Origin: Salinarimonas sp052380005 | GTDB lineage: Bacteria; Pseudomonadota; Alphaproteobacteria; Rhizobiales; Beijerinckiaceae | DNA length: 64,000 nucleotides | Assembly: GCA_052380005.1 (NCBI GenBank) | Contig: JBQTCJ010000016.1 | Strand: one strand, 5' to 3' | Shown: positions 15,496 to 24,640 of the stretch, one piece after another | Layout of the letters: every line of letters starts with the position of its first letter | Numbering within the stretch: the first letter of the stretch is position 1 | Made by a program: the position numbers and the translations under genes | Notes under the pieces: generated by a model | Told to the model about the DNA's origin: nothing | What the model saw: the letters and a program-made list of their open reading frames with translations, nothing else | The model's database searches: none

Positions 15496-17388
15496 CTAAT
15501 GACAAGTTATACCAATTTTGTCGCCACCGAAGAGAGTAGAAATCGCCGCTCGCGCGTAGAACCGCGCCCCGACCCTATCCGGCTCGAACGCAGGCACCAC
15601 ACCGGCCACGTCCAGCCGTTTCCGGAGCTGGACTTGGTGGATCCCGGTCTCCTTCGCGAGCGCCATGAGCCCGACGTACTCGCGCTCGAACGCCTCCAGC
15701 GCGGCGAACGGCACGACGACCTGCGGGCACCGGTTGACCGGGTTGATTGCGGTCACCGTCTCCAGAATCGGCGCCTCCCCGTCCGGCCCCGGCGCGATCA
15801 GCGCCTCGATCACGGCGGTGGACGTGCGCAGCCGGCGCTCGGCCTCCCGGAGCGGAACCCCGACGGGCTCGACCTCCAGCCGCGTGTGACGGCGCACCTC
15901 CTCGACGTCGACGAGAAGGGACAGGTAGCCCTCGACCAGCGGATCGCGCCCGAGCTTATGCAGGGTGCCGTCGAGGACGAGCCGGACGATTTCCATGGCG
16001 GAGCAGCAGGCGCGCTTGGCGGCGCCGGGGATGGGCACAATCCCCTCCCCCGGGGCCGGCATGGGCGCGGCGCGCGCGAGCAGGCGCTCCAGGAAGTCGT
16101 CGAGATCGGCGGTGGCGAAGGCGTGCTTGGCGAGGCGCCCCCGGTGCTCGGCGTCGACGACGGGCGTGATGAAGCCGCGCTCCTCGAGGAGCTTGGTGTG
16201 GACGCGCGGGCAATTCAGGTAGCCCTCGACTTGTTTCAGCGAGAGCGCTCCAGCGACCCGGCCGGCGACCGCCTCCCCCGCCGAGGCCGGGACCGTGACG
16301 AGGTGGTCGGAGCGCGGGTCGTCGGCCGTGACGAGCCCGGCGTCGACGAGGATCTTGCGCAAGCGCTTGGGGTGGGCGCCGCTCGTCTTGTGGAGGGTGT
16401 AGACCGAGTGCAGCGTCCGGTGCTGGACGGTATGGCCGAGCACGACGTCGCCGGGGCCGACCGGCATCGTGTCGGTGACGAACCTGCGCAGCACGTCGCG
16501 CAGCGGCCCTGCCTCCCCGATCTCGTCGCCGTGGGCGAGCCATTCGTTGAGGGTGCCGAAGATCACGCGCATGCCGATCTGGCCGGCGTCGCTGGGGCAG
16601 GCGTCGCGGACGTCGGCGAGGAAGTCGCGGATCCGATCCTCACCGCCGGCGGCGATGTCGTAGCCCGCGGCGCCGGCGCGGTGCCAGGCGTCGTCCTCGA
16701 GGTCGTCGATCTTGACGTGGGCGCCGTGGATCGCGACGGCTCCGATCATCTCGCAGGCGCGGGCGGCGGCGTAGAGGGTGTTGGCGTCGAGCCAGGCGGG
16801 ACCGGAGCGCCCGGCGAGGCGGTCGAGGATGTAGGTCTCGAGCCCGCTCGGCTCACGCGCGACGGCCTTGGCCGCGAGCGCGTTCAGGTGCGGCCAAGCG
16901 CGCCGGATCGTCTCGGCGAAATCCCCGAGGCGCTCGGGCGTGGCGGCGGCGCCGATCTGGACGATCGACAGGCGATGGACGGGGCAGGTACGCAGATGCG
17001 CGATCTGCCACGTGGCGCGCTGTGTGCAGGCGATCTCGGGCCGCCCGCCGCGGGTCGCGAGATCGTCGCGCAGGCACGCGGGGCAAGCGTGGATGCCGGC
17101 GCGGCGCAGGAAGGTCCGCGGGACGCGTTCGGCCTCGAACAGGAAGGTGCGTTCGCCCACGCGCCGCGGACCTGCGGCACCGATGGTCGCCGGATCGACC
17201 TTGAGATGACCGGCGACGACGGCGCGGGCGTCGTCGGTGGCGTCGATGACGTCCTGCCAGGGGATACCGAGAGTTTCGGCGAACGCGCGCGGCAAGCCGC
17301 CGGTATTCCGGGCGGCGAGGCGCGAGACGAACGAGGCGAAGGGTTCGCCGTCGACGATCGGAACGGGAAGGACGAGGAGGCTGGTCAC
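15496..17388 (-). CDS. TniQ/TnsD-family target-selection protein
   Basis: A 630-residue protein of the TniQ family. The N-terminal 140 residues carry the TniQ signature: PFASFVSRLAARN, CPAC at C102/C105 and CPVH at C135/H138, together a zinc ribbon. The long C-terminal part contains several possible HTH segments (LSLKQVEGYLNCPRVHTKLL, AKETGIHQVQLRKRLDVAGV), as in TnsD proteins that recognise an attachment site. TniQ-type proteins direct the TniA/TniB transposase to its target. The GTG start at 17386-17388 overlaps the tniB stop. It is the last gene of the transposition operon. Confidence 0.85.
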   Translation of the reverse strand: MTSLLVLPVPIVDGEPFASFVSRLAARNTGGLPRAFAETLGIPWQDVIDATDDARAVVAGHLKVDPATIGAAGPRRVGERTFLFEAERVPRTFLRRAGIHACPACLRDDLATRGGRPEIACTQRATWQIAHLRTCPVHRLSIVQIGAAATPERLGDFAETIRRAWPHLNALAAKAVAREPSGLETYILDRLAGRSGPAWLDANTLYAAARACEMIGAVAIHGAHVKIDDLEDDAWHRAGAAGYDIAAGGEDRIRDFLADVRDACPSDAGQIGMRVIFGTLNEWLAHGDEIGEAGPLRDVLRRFVTDTMPVGPGDVVLGHTVQHRTLHSVYTLHKTSGAHPKRLRKILVDAGLVTADDPRSDHLVTVPASAGEAVAGRVAGALSLKQVEGYLNCPRVHTKLLEERGFITPVVDAEHRGRLAKHAFATADLDDFLERLLARAAPMPAPGEGIVPIPGAAKRACCSAMEIVRLVLDGTLHKLGRDPLVEGYLSLLVDVEEVRRHTRLEVEPVGVPLREAERRLRTSTAVIEALIAPGPDGEAPILETVTAINPVNRCPQVVVPFAALEAFEREYVGLMALAKETGIHQVQLRKRLDVAGVVPAFEPDRVGARFYARAAISTLFGGDKIGITCH

Positions 17389-18413
17389 TTCTTGCCCTTT
17401 CCCTTGCCGGCGGTCTCGGCCTCGTCCGTATCGTCGCCGTCGTCCTTGTCGGCAGCGAAGGCATGGGTCGCATGCCAATCCTCGACGAGGAACGGGTTCT
17501 CGAACGGGAGGCAGCCGCTGCGAGCGCAATAGGCCTCCGCGAAGTGTGCGACCGTGAGCGTGCCGTCGCCTTCGGTGATGGCCTCTTCGATCGCCTTCAG
17601 CGTCATCTCGATGGAGGTGCCGAAGGTCGAGTTGCAGGCGTGGATCAGCCGCTGCACGACGTGATCCCCGCGATCGAAGCCGATGCCGGCCTCTTTGCAG
17701 TATCCGGCGATCGCGCCTTCGATCGTCTTGGCGTCGAACGTGGAGATGGGCGCGAGCGGGAGCCTGTCGAAACGCCGGCGGGCGTGCTTGTGGCCGTTCA
17801 CGACCGCGAGGAGCCCCTCGACGCCCGAGAGGACGAGGATCATGGGGTTCGGCTGCTGCATGAGATCGACCCAGTTGTCGCAGATCTTGTCGATCTCCAT
17901 GTCGGACCCGTTCCGCAGCAGGCGCTGGGCTTCGTCGAAGTGAACGACGGAGTAACCCAGTTCGTGCAGGCGCATTTTCACGGTCTTCCAGATGAACCGT
18001 TCGGTCGAGCGGCTGCCGACCTGCCATCCGAGACGGTCGAGCACGGTGTGGCCGAGGGACTTCAGGTTGGCCGGGCTCGGGACGATGAGCGAAAGGATCT
18101 TGCACTCGTGGCCCGGGATATCGAAGCCCGGGAAGGCGGGGTGGCCGCGGAAGAGCTTGCAGACCAGAGTGGACTTTCCGGCGCCGCTGGCGCCGGTGAT
18201 GACGAGGCCGCGTGCCTCTCGGTTCAACCCGAAGAGCTTGGGCTGCGGGATCGGGCGCCCGGCGCCATCCGCCCGGAGCAGGCCGTTGAAGAGCTTGCGG
18301 GCGCGTTTGTCCTCGGGACGGGGCACCGTGAGGCGGTTCAGCCGATCCATGGTGGTCTGCGGATCGTTGCACTCGGGCCCGTGATCGGGATCGAATTCCG
18401 GTGTGTTGGACAT
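17385..18413 (-). CDS. TniB/TnsC-family transposition AAA ATPase
   Basis: A 342-residue AAA+ ATPase with Walker A GASGAGKST (residues 74-82) and a Walker B strand SVVHFDEAQRLL near residue 150. TniB/TnsC proteins oligomerise on target DNA and link the target selector to the transposase. The C-terminus ends in a lysine-rich tail (GKGKGKK) after an acidic stretch. ATG at 18411-18413 is preceded by GGAGA at good distance. It lies 64 bp downstream of tniA and is coupled to tniQ by overlap. Confidence 0.88.
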   Translation of the reverse strand: MSNTPEFDPDHGPECNDPQTTMDRLNRLTVPRPEDKRARKLFNGLLRADGAGRPIPQPKLFGLNREARGLVITGASGAGKSTLVCKLFRGHPAFPGFDIPGHECKILSLIVPSPANLKSLGHTVLDRLGWQVGSRSTERFIWKTVKMRLHELGYSVVHFDEAQRLLRNGSDMEIDKICDNWVDLMQQPNPMILVLSGVEGLLAVVNGHKHARRRFDRLPLAPISTFDAKTIEGAIAGYCKEAGIGFDRGDHVVQRLIHACNSTFGTSIEMTLKAIEEAITEGDGTLTVAHFAEAYCARSGCLPFENPFLVEDWHATHAFAADKDDGDDTDEAETAGKGKGKK

Positions 18414-18477
18414 GGGGACTATCTCCGAGTTGGTGTTGGATGGATCGCCGGCACGGCAGGCGCCGACGGCATCGGGT

Positions 18478-20733
18478 TCATTCGAGCTCGGTCGGGTCGG
18501 CGGGGGTATCCGGCGTCTCGACGGTCGGCGCGTCACCGCCCTTGGCGCGCTTGCGGCGTGGAGCCGGCGCGGCACCCTCGAGCGGAGCCGGAGCGACCGG
18601 GGCCGAGTTGTCGTCCGCCGGCGCCTGCGCGGTGTCGCCGCCCGCAGAGACGACGTTCGCGAGCAGGTCACGCGGGCCGGTCTCGACGCTACGTGCCTTG
18701 GGCTCGCCCATGCGGAAGGCGCCGAAGGTGCGGGCCTCCTCGCGGGCGATGCGCTCCGAGCTCCAGTCCTCGGCGACGATGCCGGCGCGGCCGCGGGCGA
18801 AGCGGTCGACCTCGTCGATGGCCGCGAGCGCCTTGCGGATGGTCTCCGCCTCGGCCGCTTCGTTCGCCTTGAGGCGGCTGCGCATGTCGCGACCCGCGGC
18901 GAGCCAGCGGGGTGCGTCGACGCCTCGAAAGACGTCGGCGTGGGTGGCCGGGACCTCGACGAAGCCGCCCGGAAGACGCACGAGGATGCCGCCGATGTCG
19001 GAGGCGAGCCAGCGCACCTCGAATTCGCGCTGCTGCGTGTGGCGGAAGACGTACATCAGCTCCGGCGAGGTGTAGTCGACGCCGAGCACGCGGATGCCGC
19101 GGTTGGTGACCGGCCGCTTGAGGACGCTTCCGAACGCCAGGCGACGCTTCAGCAAGGAGGGCGGCGGGGGCGCCCCCTTGGTGCGCTCGAGCCGCCGCCA
19201 CGCCTGGATCGGGGTCTCCCCGCCGAGTTCGGCGCGCGGTGTGTTGTGGTAGATGTCGACGATCCAGCGTACGACGGCGACGATCAGGGTATCGACATCG
19301 TGCGCGACGTTGGCTTCGGGGTCGTGGTCCCCGCGCTCGAAAATGTTGGCGAAGGTGCGCCCGGTGAGGCGCCACATCAGCTTGATCGCGATGGTGCCGA
19401 AGACGCGCTCGATGGTGCCGCGCAGCTGCGGCACGCCGGCGGGCGGGCGCACGAGGTGCGATCCGATGGCATTGGCCGCGAGACGGAAACGCTTGGACTT
19501 GAAGCTGGCGCGGTTGTTGTCGGTGGCGATCTGGACGGGGGTGCCGTGCATGAACCAGTGGCTGAGCGCGCCGACCGCGTCTGCCCACTGCTTCTTGTCG
19601 AGGGTGATCATCTCGAGGGCGGCGATGGCGCTGTCGGCCGAGGCGACCTGCGAGATGCGCAGGGCGACGATGCAGCGGGTGGCACAATCGATGGCGATGG
19701 TGAGGAGCCAGCGCCCGACTCTGATCGCCTCCCGCATCTCCGGGCTGAGCTTCTCGACGATGCCGGCCTTCGCGAGAAAACCGAGGACGTCCATCTTCCA
19801 CTCGTCCATCTCGACCCGCTCGAGCGGCAGCTCGACGACGAGGCCGGCGCCGACGGCGGCGTGCTTCTTGAGGGCCTTCTCGATGCCGAGTCGGCGCACG
19901 TCGGTTTCGAACGGGTCGAGCTGCTTGATGGCGCCGAACACCGCGTCCTTGCCGGGCACCCGCAGCTCGAAGAGACCGGCTTGCGCCCGCGCGATGTTTT
20001 CGGCGGCGAAGGTGTCCTTGACCTCCTGGACAATGGCCGCCTTGGTGGGACGCGACGGGTCGGCGTACTTGCGGACGACCTTGTGAAGGAGCGAGATCGC
20101 GTCGGGCAGCATGCGTGCGCTGCGGTTTCCCGACTTCATGCAGTCGTCCTGCAGGGCGGCGAGCCCGCCGAAGCCGTAAGAAACGGCCCAGGTCAAGATC
20201 GACTTCGCGCAGGGCGCTCCGTTCATCGTGAACGTGCGACGAGCGTCCTTGCGCTTGTCGCCGGCGCGCTCCTCGGACCGGTCCAGAAAGATCTGGATCA
20301 GCATTTGCGGAATGGCGGCCTTGATTGAGGCCTCGGTCCGCTTGACGCGCCCGTCGCGCTCGAAGTCGAGGAAAATGCGAGCCCAGGCCTCGCGGAAGAA
20401 CAGCCGTTTCAGCTGAGCTGGGTCCAGAGCGGCGACGATCTGCTCGTCGTATCGCGCGCGGGCGACGGCGCAATGCGGCGAGTACCAGCCGCGGTCGACC
20501 TGCAGCTGGCCTTCCTGGAGGTGTCGGTGGAATTCCTCGTGCGTGAAGGTCTCGGCCACGGCGTTCGGGCCGTCCGACTTGGCGAGGAGAACCTGCCCGA
20601 TCTCGGTGGTCTGGAGCCAGCTCCACTCGCGCCCCTCGAAGAGGATGCGATCCTCGGGCGTGAGGTTGTAGCGCGACGCGGAGCCGGGCGGCTGGACCAA
20701 GATGGAGGGGTGGGGCTTGATGGGCTTGCTCAT
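18478..20733 (-). CDS. TniA/TnsB-family DDE transposase
   Basis: A 751-residue retroviral-integrase-type transposase. The likely catalytic triad is D310 (RVEMDEWK), D405 (QIATDNNRAS) and E442 (GTIERVFG). A Mu-type C-terminal beta-barrel follows (LGVDYTSPELMYVFRHT). Residues 22-80 form an N-terminal domain (YNLTPEDRILFEGREWSWLQ) that also exists as a free-standing protein in the gene just upstream. The last 70 residues are proline/alanine-rich and disordered. It starts at ATG 20731-20733 with GGGAGGA upstream and overlaps the small gene by four bases. Confidence 0.9.
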   Translation of the reverse strand: MSKPIKPHPSILVQPPGSASRYNLTPEDRILFEGREWSWLQTTEIGQVLLAKSDGPNAVAETFTHEEFHRHLQEGQLQVDRGWYSPHCAVARARYDEQIVAALDPAQLKRLFFREAWARIFLDFERDGRVKRTEASIKAAIPQMLIQIFLDRSEERAGDKRKDARRTFTMNGAPCAKSILTWAVSYGFGGLAALQDDCMKSGNRSARMLPDAISLLHKVVRKYADPSRPTKAAIVQEVKDTFAAENIARAQAGLFELRVPGKDAVFGAIKQLDPFETDVRRLGIEKALKKHAAVGAGLVVELPLERVEMDEWKMDVLGFLAKAGIVEKLSPEMREAIRVGRWLLTIAIDCATRCIVALRISQVASADSAIAALEMITLDKKQWADAVGALSHWFMHGTPVQIATDNNRASFKSKRFRLAANAIGSHLVRPPAGVPQLRGTIERVFGTIAIKLMWRLTGRTFANIFERGDHDPEANVAHDVDTLIVAVVRWIVDIYHNTPRAELGGETPIQAWRRLERTKGAPPPPSLLKRRLAFGSVLKRPVTNRGIRVLGVDYTSPELMYVFRHTQQREFEVRWLASDIGGILVRLPGGFVEVPATHADVFRGVDAPRWLAAGRDMRSRLKANEAAEAETIRKALAAIDEVDRFARGRAGIVAEDWSSERIAREEARTFGAFRMGEPKARSVETGPRDLLANVVSAGGDTAQAPADDNSAPVAPAPLEGAAPAPRRKRAKGGDAPTVETPDTPADPTELE

Positions 20734-20945
20734 CGCGCGTCCTCCCGTGAGGAGGGGGCGGCGACGATCTTCAAGCGTCCCGCGAGAAGAAGGCGCTCCA
20801 GCTCCCGCTGGGTCACGAAGCCGAAGACGACCAAACGGTCTTCGGTCTGGCGGATGAGGAAGTGGCCGCCCGCAACGGAACTGAGCCACATCCATTCCCG
20901 TCCCTTCCAGTGGATGCGATCCTCGGCGGTGAAGCACGTATTCAT
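20730..20945 (-). CDS. small free-standing paralogue of the TniA N-terminal domain
   Basis: A 71-residue protein whose residues 5-61 align with TniA residues 24-80: FTAEDRIHWKGREWMWLSS against LTPEDRILFEGREWSWLQT, then a shared helix ending LLAGRLKI / LQEGQLQV. It lacks any catalytic domain. It might bind transposon ends or the transposase and act as an inhibitor or assembly partner, as truncated transposase products do in other elements; this is inference. It overlaps the TnsA-like gene by four bases upstream and tniA by four bases downstream. Confidence 0.75.
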   Translation of the reverse strand: MNTCFTAEDRIHWKGREWMWLSSVAGGHFLIRQTEDRLVVFGFVTQRELERLLLAGRLKIVAAPSSREDAR

Positions 20946-21622
20946 CGCGCGTCCTCCACCTTGGCGACGAGCGTGTGGTCGCCGATGATCTGGTGCCGGA
21001 GCGTCTGCAGGCTGCCGGAGGCGAGGAGGCGCATCGCGGCGCGATAGCCGCGACCCTCGATTCCAGCGGCCTCGACGAGGCTCTTCATGGTGACGGCGCC
21101 GGAGAAGCGCTGCGCGGCGGCGAGCACGACCGCGTCATCAGCGGGATCGCCGAGGCGGCAGGCGTCCATGAGCTCGGCGTTCCGGAGATCGACGGGGTCG
21201 ATGTCGTTCTCGGTAACGAGGCAGGCGCCGTCGGCGAGGGAGCGCGGCATCTGCGCCGCGATGCGCCGCACGAGGGCCGGCAGTCCCTTCCGCTCGGCGA
21301 TGACGGCGGGCTTGACCGCGAAGGCGATCCGCCGGCCATCGACGAAGGTGGCGAGGAAGTCGAACGTGTGCCGGCGCGGCTTGCTGTCGTTGTCGAGATA
21401 GCGCACGACGGGGCTTTGCTCGACGACGCGGACGACGTCCTGGCGGTAGGTCAGGACGAGCGCGGTCTTGCGCTCGAGCCAGCTCTCGACCGGCAGCTCG
21501 CGAAGGGAGCCGTCGGCGTCCTCGACGACCATGTCGACGACGACGGCGGCCTTGGAGGAGATGGCGGGCGTACGCGCCCCGAGGGCGGGCGTGGGCAGTG
21601 TCAAATCGGGATGAGTGCTCAT
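20942..21622 (-). CDS. TnsA-like transposon endonuclease
   Basis: A 226-residue protein that resembles TnsA, the restriction-like nuclease cutting the 5' strands in Tn7-type cut-and-paste transposition. Visible elements are VESWLERKTALVL (candidate E46 or E50), EQSP (68-71), HTFDFLATF with D88, and FAVKP with K104. The glutamine usually two residues before the lysine is alanine here. A winged-helix-like segment follows (TMKSLVEAAGIEGRGYRAAM). It heads the operon TnsA-like, small domain, TniA, TniB, TniQ. The ATG at 21620-21622 has GAGG five bases upstream. Confidence 0.75.
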   Translation of the reverse strand: MSTHPDLTLPTPALGARTPAISSKAAVVVDMVVEDADGSLRELPVESWLERKTALVLTYRQDVVRVVEQSPVVRYLDNDSKPRRHTFDFLATFVDGRRIAFAVKPAVIAERKGLPALVRRIAAQMPRSLADGACLVTENDIDPVDLRNAELMDACRLGDPADDAVVLAAAQRFSGAVTMKSLVEAAGIEGRGYRAAMRLLASGSLQTLRHQIIGDHTLVAKVEDAR

Positions 21623-21702
21623 GGCGACCTCGTTCCGTTGGGACGGCCGCTCCCATTCGCGACCGAGGTGCGGTCGCGCTGGAGAGGCACAAGTCGGGTG
21701 AG

Positions 21703-21785
21703 GTCGTCGGAAGCCCTTGCGGCCCGCCCCGGAATCGGTCAGATTGCGGGTGCTAGTGCGGGGACCCGGAAGGGCTTCCGACGAC
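21703..21785. repeat. 16-bp perfect inverted repeat upstream of the transposition operon
   Basis: GTCGTCGGAAGCCCTT at 21703-21718 is repeated as its exact complement at 21770-21785, with a 51-bp interval. It lies 80-165 bp upstream of the TnsA-like start and may be an mRNA leader structure, an operator or part of a transposase binding region. Apart from this, 21623-21891 holds no gene. Confidence 0.6.
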
Positions 21786-21891
21786 GAGGCGCCCGGTCGC
21801 TCTGCGGCTCGGGCGTTTCGTTTTTGTGGACTGTGCTATGGCGCCTCCATCGTTCGGGTCGACGGCGGCCGCGCCGCCGGGGGTGGTCGTT

Positions 21892-22362
21892 TCACTTGGA
21901 CCGTTGCTGGCTCGAGCGAATCGACGAATCGGACTCTCTCGAGAATCGCTTCGGTTGAAAAGTGCGTCTCGACGCTCGCCTGACGCGAATCCTTGCCGGT
22001 GATAGACGCGGACTCCGCAGGCCCCGGGAGTCAAGATGTTGGGGATATCTCCCCAACACCTCCGCCGACTCCGCGGATTCGTCGACCGCGCCGGCGCGAT
22101 CGAGCAGTCCGTCGCCAGCTGCGACGATCCGCCACAGCCCACTGTGCTCCGAAAACTGCGCGATTCGACCGCTCGAATTTTTTTGCGGAGACGTTTCGTC
22201 GGCCGGATCCTGCATTGCGGACAGGAGTGTGATCTCGCCAAAGCCTTGCGTGCTCGAGCTTTTCGGACTCTCGCGATCGCCGCGTCGGCGTGCGGGTCGT
22301 CGCGGATTCGCCTCGCCGCCGCGGATGGCGACGGGACGATACGAGGGGCTGTAGGCGATCAT
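21892..22362 (-). CDS. hypothetical protein coupled to the AAA/M41 protease gene
   Basis: A 156-residue frame whose ATG overlaps the protease stop codon by four bases (GCATGATC). I do not recognise it. The ends are rich in arginine and serine; the middle (about residues 70-115, IAQFSEHSGLWRIVAAGDGL) looks protein-like. Base composition is lower in GC than the protease. Another frame over the same DNA contains SCPQC, so a frameshifted zinc-finger gene cannot be excluded. The overlap is the main support. Confidence 0.35.
   Translation of the reverse strand: MIAYSPSYRPVAIRGGEANPRRPARRRGDRESPKSSSTQGFGEITLLSAMQDPADETSPQKNSSGRIAQFSEHSGLWRIVAAGDGLLDRAGAVDESAESAEVLGRYPQHLDSRGLRSPRLSPARIRVRRASRRTFQPKRFSRESDSSIRSSQQRSK
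22039..22056. repeat. perfect 7-bp hairpin
   Basis: TTGGGGA-TATC-TCCCCAA is a perfect stem-loop inside the 156-residue ORF region, about 415 bp upstream of the TnsA-like start. It could be an operator or a transposon-related site; it has no U-run. Confidence 0.35.
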
Positions 22363-24599
22363 GCCCCTCTCCCCTCCTGGCGTCGCAGAACGGATGCCTT
22401 CGCCGACGCGGCCGCGATCTCCTCGATCTCACGCCCGTCGAGAACGCGTCGGGACACGAGCGCTTCCGCGATCGCGAGGCAGAGGTCCGCCTGCGCCCGG
22501 ATCAGGTCCTTTGCGACTTCGTAGAGACCCTGGAGCTCGGCCTCGACGCGTTCGAGGAGGGACGCGTCGTAGAGCGCCGCCACCTCCGCCGACTCGGTCG
22601 GCGCCCGGTAGGCGAGGTTCGCTCCGAGGCCGAGCGAGGCATGGATCGCGATAGCGAGCCTGGTCGCGCGGGCGAGATCGCTGGAGGCGTGCCCGCCGGC
22701 GCCGTCGTGTGGACCGGCGCCGAGGACCTCGTCGGCGGCGCGCCCGCCGAGCAGCATGACGATCTCGGCCTCGACGTCGGCGCGGGTCTTGACGTAGGTC
22801 CGCCGCTCGACGACGAGCCCGCCGCCGGTCTCTCCGTCGAGCATGACGTCGACGCGCACGATGCGATGTCCGAGCATGAGGGCGGCGACGGTGTGGCCGG
22901 CTTCGTGGATGGCGCAGGTGCGCAGCTCCGCCGGCCCGCGCGGATCCGGCGGAGTCGCGGCGGCGACGAGGTCGACGAGCGCGAGCGGGCGCCCCTCGTC
23001 GCGGGCGACCTGGCGCGCGTTGCGGACGTAGAGCGCGAGGTCGGCGCCAGACCGGCCCTCCGTCCCGCGTGCGATCGCCCCGAGGTCGGCGTCGACGAGA
23101 TCCGCCGCGAGATGCATGCGCAGGATGGCCTCTCGCGCGTCGGCGTCCGGCAGCCCGATCGCGATCGTCTGGTCGAGGCGCCCGGCCCGCCGGAGCGCCG
23201 CGTCCACGCGCTCCGCGTCGTTGCAGGCGCCGACGAGCACGAAGCCGGGGGAACCCAGGCAGCCGTCGATCATGCCGAGGATGCCGTTGACGAACTGGAC
23301 CTGGAAGCCGCGATTGCGTCCGTGCTCGGCATCGCGCGGCGAGATCGAGTCGATCTCGTCGATGAACAGGATGCCGCCGATCGTCCGCGCCCGCGTGATC
23401 GCGGCCTTGGCGGTGCGCATGATGTCCCCGAGATGGCCCTCGCCCGTGGCGAACCAGTCGCCGACGGACGTCACGGTCAATGGCACGCCGCAGCTCTTGG
23501 CGAGCGCGCGGGCGAACATCGACTTGCCGGTCCCCGGCGGCCCCGAGAGCAGGATGCCGCGCGGCAGGTCGATCGTCTCCCCGGCGCGCAGCCGAGTGAA
23601 GTCTCGGGCGAGCCGGAGCCCCCATTCGCCCGCCGCGCCGTAGCCGGGGATGGTCTCGAGCGGCGGCACACTGTCGTCGACGTGGACCGACATCAGCCGC
23701 TCGCCGGCGAGGCGCAAGCGTCGGGCGCAATCCTCCGCGGTCGAGCGGCGGCGGATCGCCATGGCGATGGTCTCCAGGGAGAGCCCGCCGAGCCCCTCGA
23801 GTCGCGAAGCATCCGGGGCGTCGCCGGTGATGATCTGGATCGTCTCCGCGAGGAGCGCCGGGTCCGGCGGCGGGATGGTGATAATCGCATCGAGGATCAA
23901 CCGCAGCTCAGGCGGGAGGCTGGCCTCGGCTTCGGTATGGACGATGAGCCGACCGCCGCGCGCCAACGAGCGGGAGAATTCCCGCATGTTGGCGGCGTTG
24001 GTCTTCGCCGTGGGCCCTCTGCTCGCGAACAGCGCGTGATGCTGTCCAGCGACGGAGTCCTGTTTCGAAAGACCCGCCCGGTTGGCGAACACGAGGGCGT
24101 CGAGCGCCTCCTGGACGTGGGCACTCCAGGTCTCGGTGGGCATGACGATCGCGATAGCCAGCGAGCGCCGCGCCGCGAGCCCCTGCAGGATCTCCGCCGG
24201 CAGGGCGCGCCCGACAGCGAGATGCGCCAGGATCTGGTCGGCCGACCCGGTCATCAGGTTGGCGCCGGCCCAGTGTGGCGGGAACTCCCCGCCGGCGGAC
24301 CCGGGCGTCGTCGCCAGCTCGTCGATGTCCTCGTCGCACGAGACGAGCAGCTCCTCGAGCGTCGGCCCGTCGCCCGGCCATCTGGTATCGTCCTCGCGGT
24401 GCGCGGGCGGGTCGCCTTCCTTCGGCGCCGGCCACGGACTCGGCGCCAGGGGCGGCAGGCCACGGCGCTTCTTCCTCGGCGGGGCTTTCGCCGGCGCCTC
24501 GGCCGAGACCGTCGGCGCGATCTCGTGCGCCGGCGCGGTCTTGCTGCGCTTGGATGCGGCCTTGCGCCTGGCGGCGCGGTTTTGGGGCTTCTCGGTCAT
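22359..24599 (-). CDS. FtsH-like AAA ATPase/M41 metalloprotease, soluble
   Basis: A 746-residue protein combining an AAA domain and a peptidase M41 domain. Walker A is GPPGTGKS (353-360), Walker B LFIDEID (411-417), the arginine finger RRAGRLD (470-476) and the zinc site HEAGH (565-569). Unlike housekeeping FtsH it has no transmembrane segment; instead a basic, alanine-rich N-terminus and a 250-residue domain of unknown type precede the AAA module. It is likely an ATP-driven protease for cytoplasmic substrates. It lies between a degenerate TnsA-like gene (41 bp upstream) and a coupled small ORF, next to the transposition operon, suggesting a role in that element. Start ATG 24597-24599 has GTGGAG upstream. 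Confidence 0.85.
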   Translation of the reverse strand: MTEKPQNRAARRKAASKRSKTAPAHEIAPTVSAEAPAKAPPRKKRRGLPPLAPSPWPAPKEGDPPAHREDDTRWPGDGPTLEELLVSCDEDIDELATTPGSAGGEFPPHWAGANLMTGSADQILAHLAVGRALPAEILQGLAARRSLAIAIVMPTETWSAHVQEALDALVFANRAGLSKQDSVAGQHHALFASRGPTAKTNAANMREFSRSLARGGRLIVHTEAEASLPPELRLILDAIITIPPPDPALLAETIQIITGDAPDASRLEGLGGLSLETIAMAIRRRSTAEDCARRLRLAGERLMSVHVDDSVPPLETIPGYGAAGEWGLRLARDFTRLRAGETIDLPRGILLSGPPGTGKSMFARALAKSCGVPLTVTSVGDWFATGEGHLGDIMRTAKAAITRARTIGGILFIDEIDSISPRDAEHGRNRGFQVQFVNGILGMIDGCLGSPGFVLVGACNDAERVDAALRRAGRLDQTIAIGLPDADAREAILRMHLAADLVDADLGAIARGTEGRSGADLALYVRNARQVARDEGRPLALVDLVAAATPPDPRGPAELRTCAIHEAGHTVAALMLGHRIVRVDVMLDGETGGGLVVERRTYVKTRADVEAEIVMLLGGRAADEVLGAGPHDGAGGHASSDLARATRLAIAIHASLGLGANLAYRAPTESAEVAALYDASLLERVEAELQGLYEVAKDLIRAQADLCLAIAEALVSRRVLDGREIEEIAAASAKASVLRRQEGRGA

Positions 24600-24640
24600 G
24601 GCGAACGCTCCACGGGTTGCCCCGGGGCGCTCGCGTGGCG

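Noticed and set aside
15496..22362. CRISPR-associated transposon (CAST)
   Set aside because: TniA/TniB/TniQ genes prompted a search for repeat-spacer arrays and Cas genes; none is present in the window.
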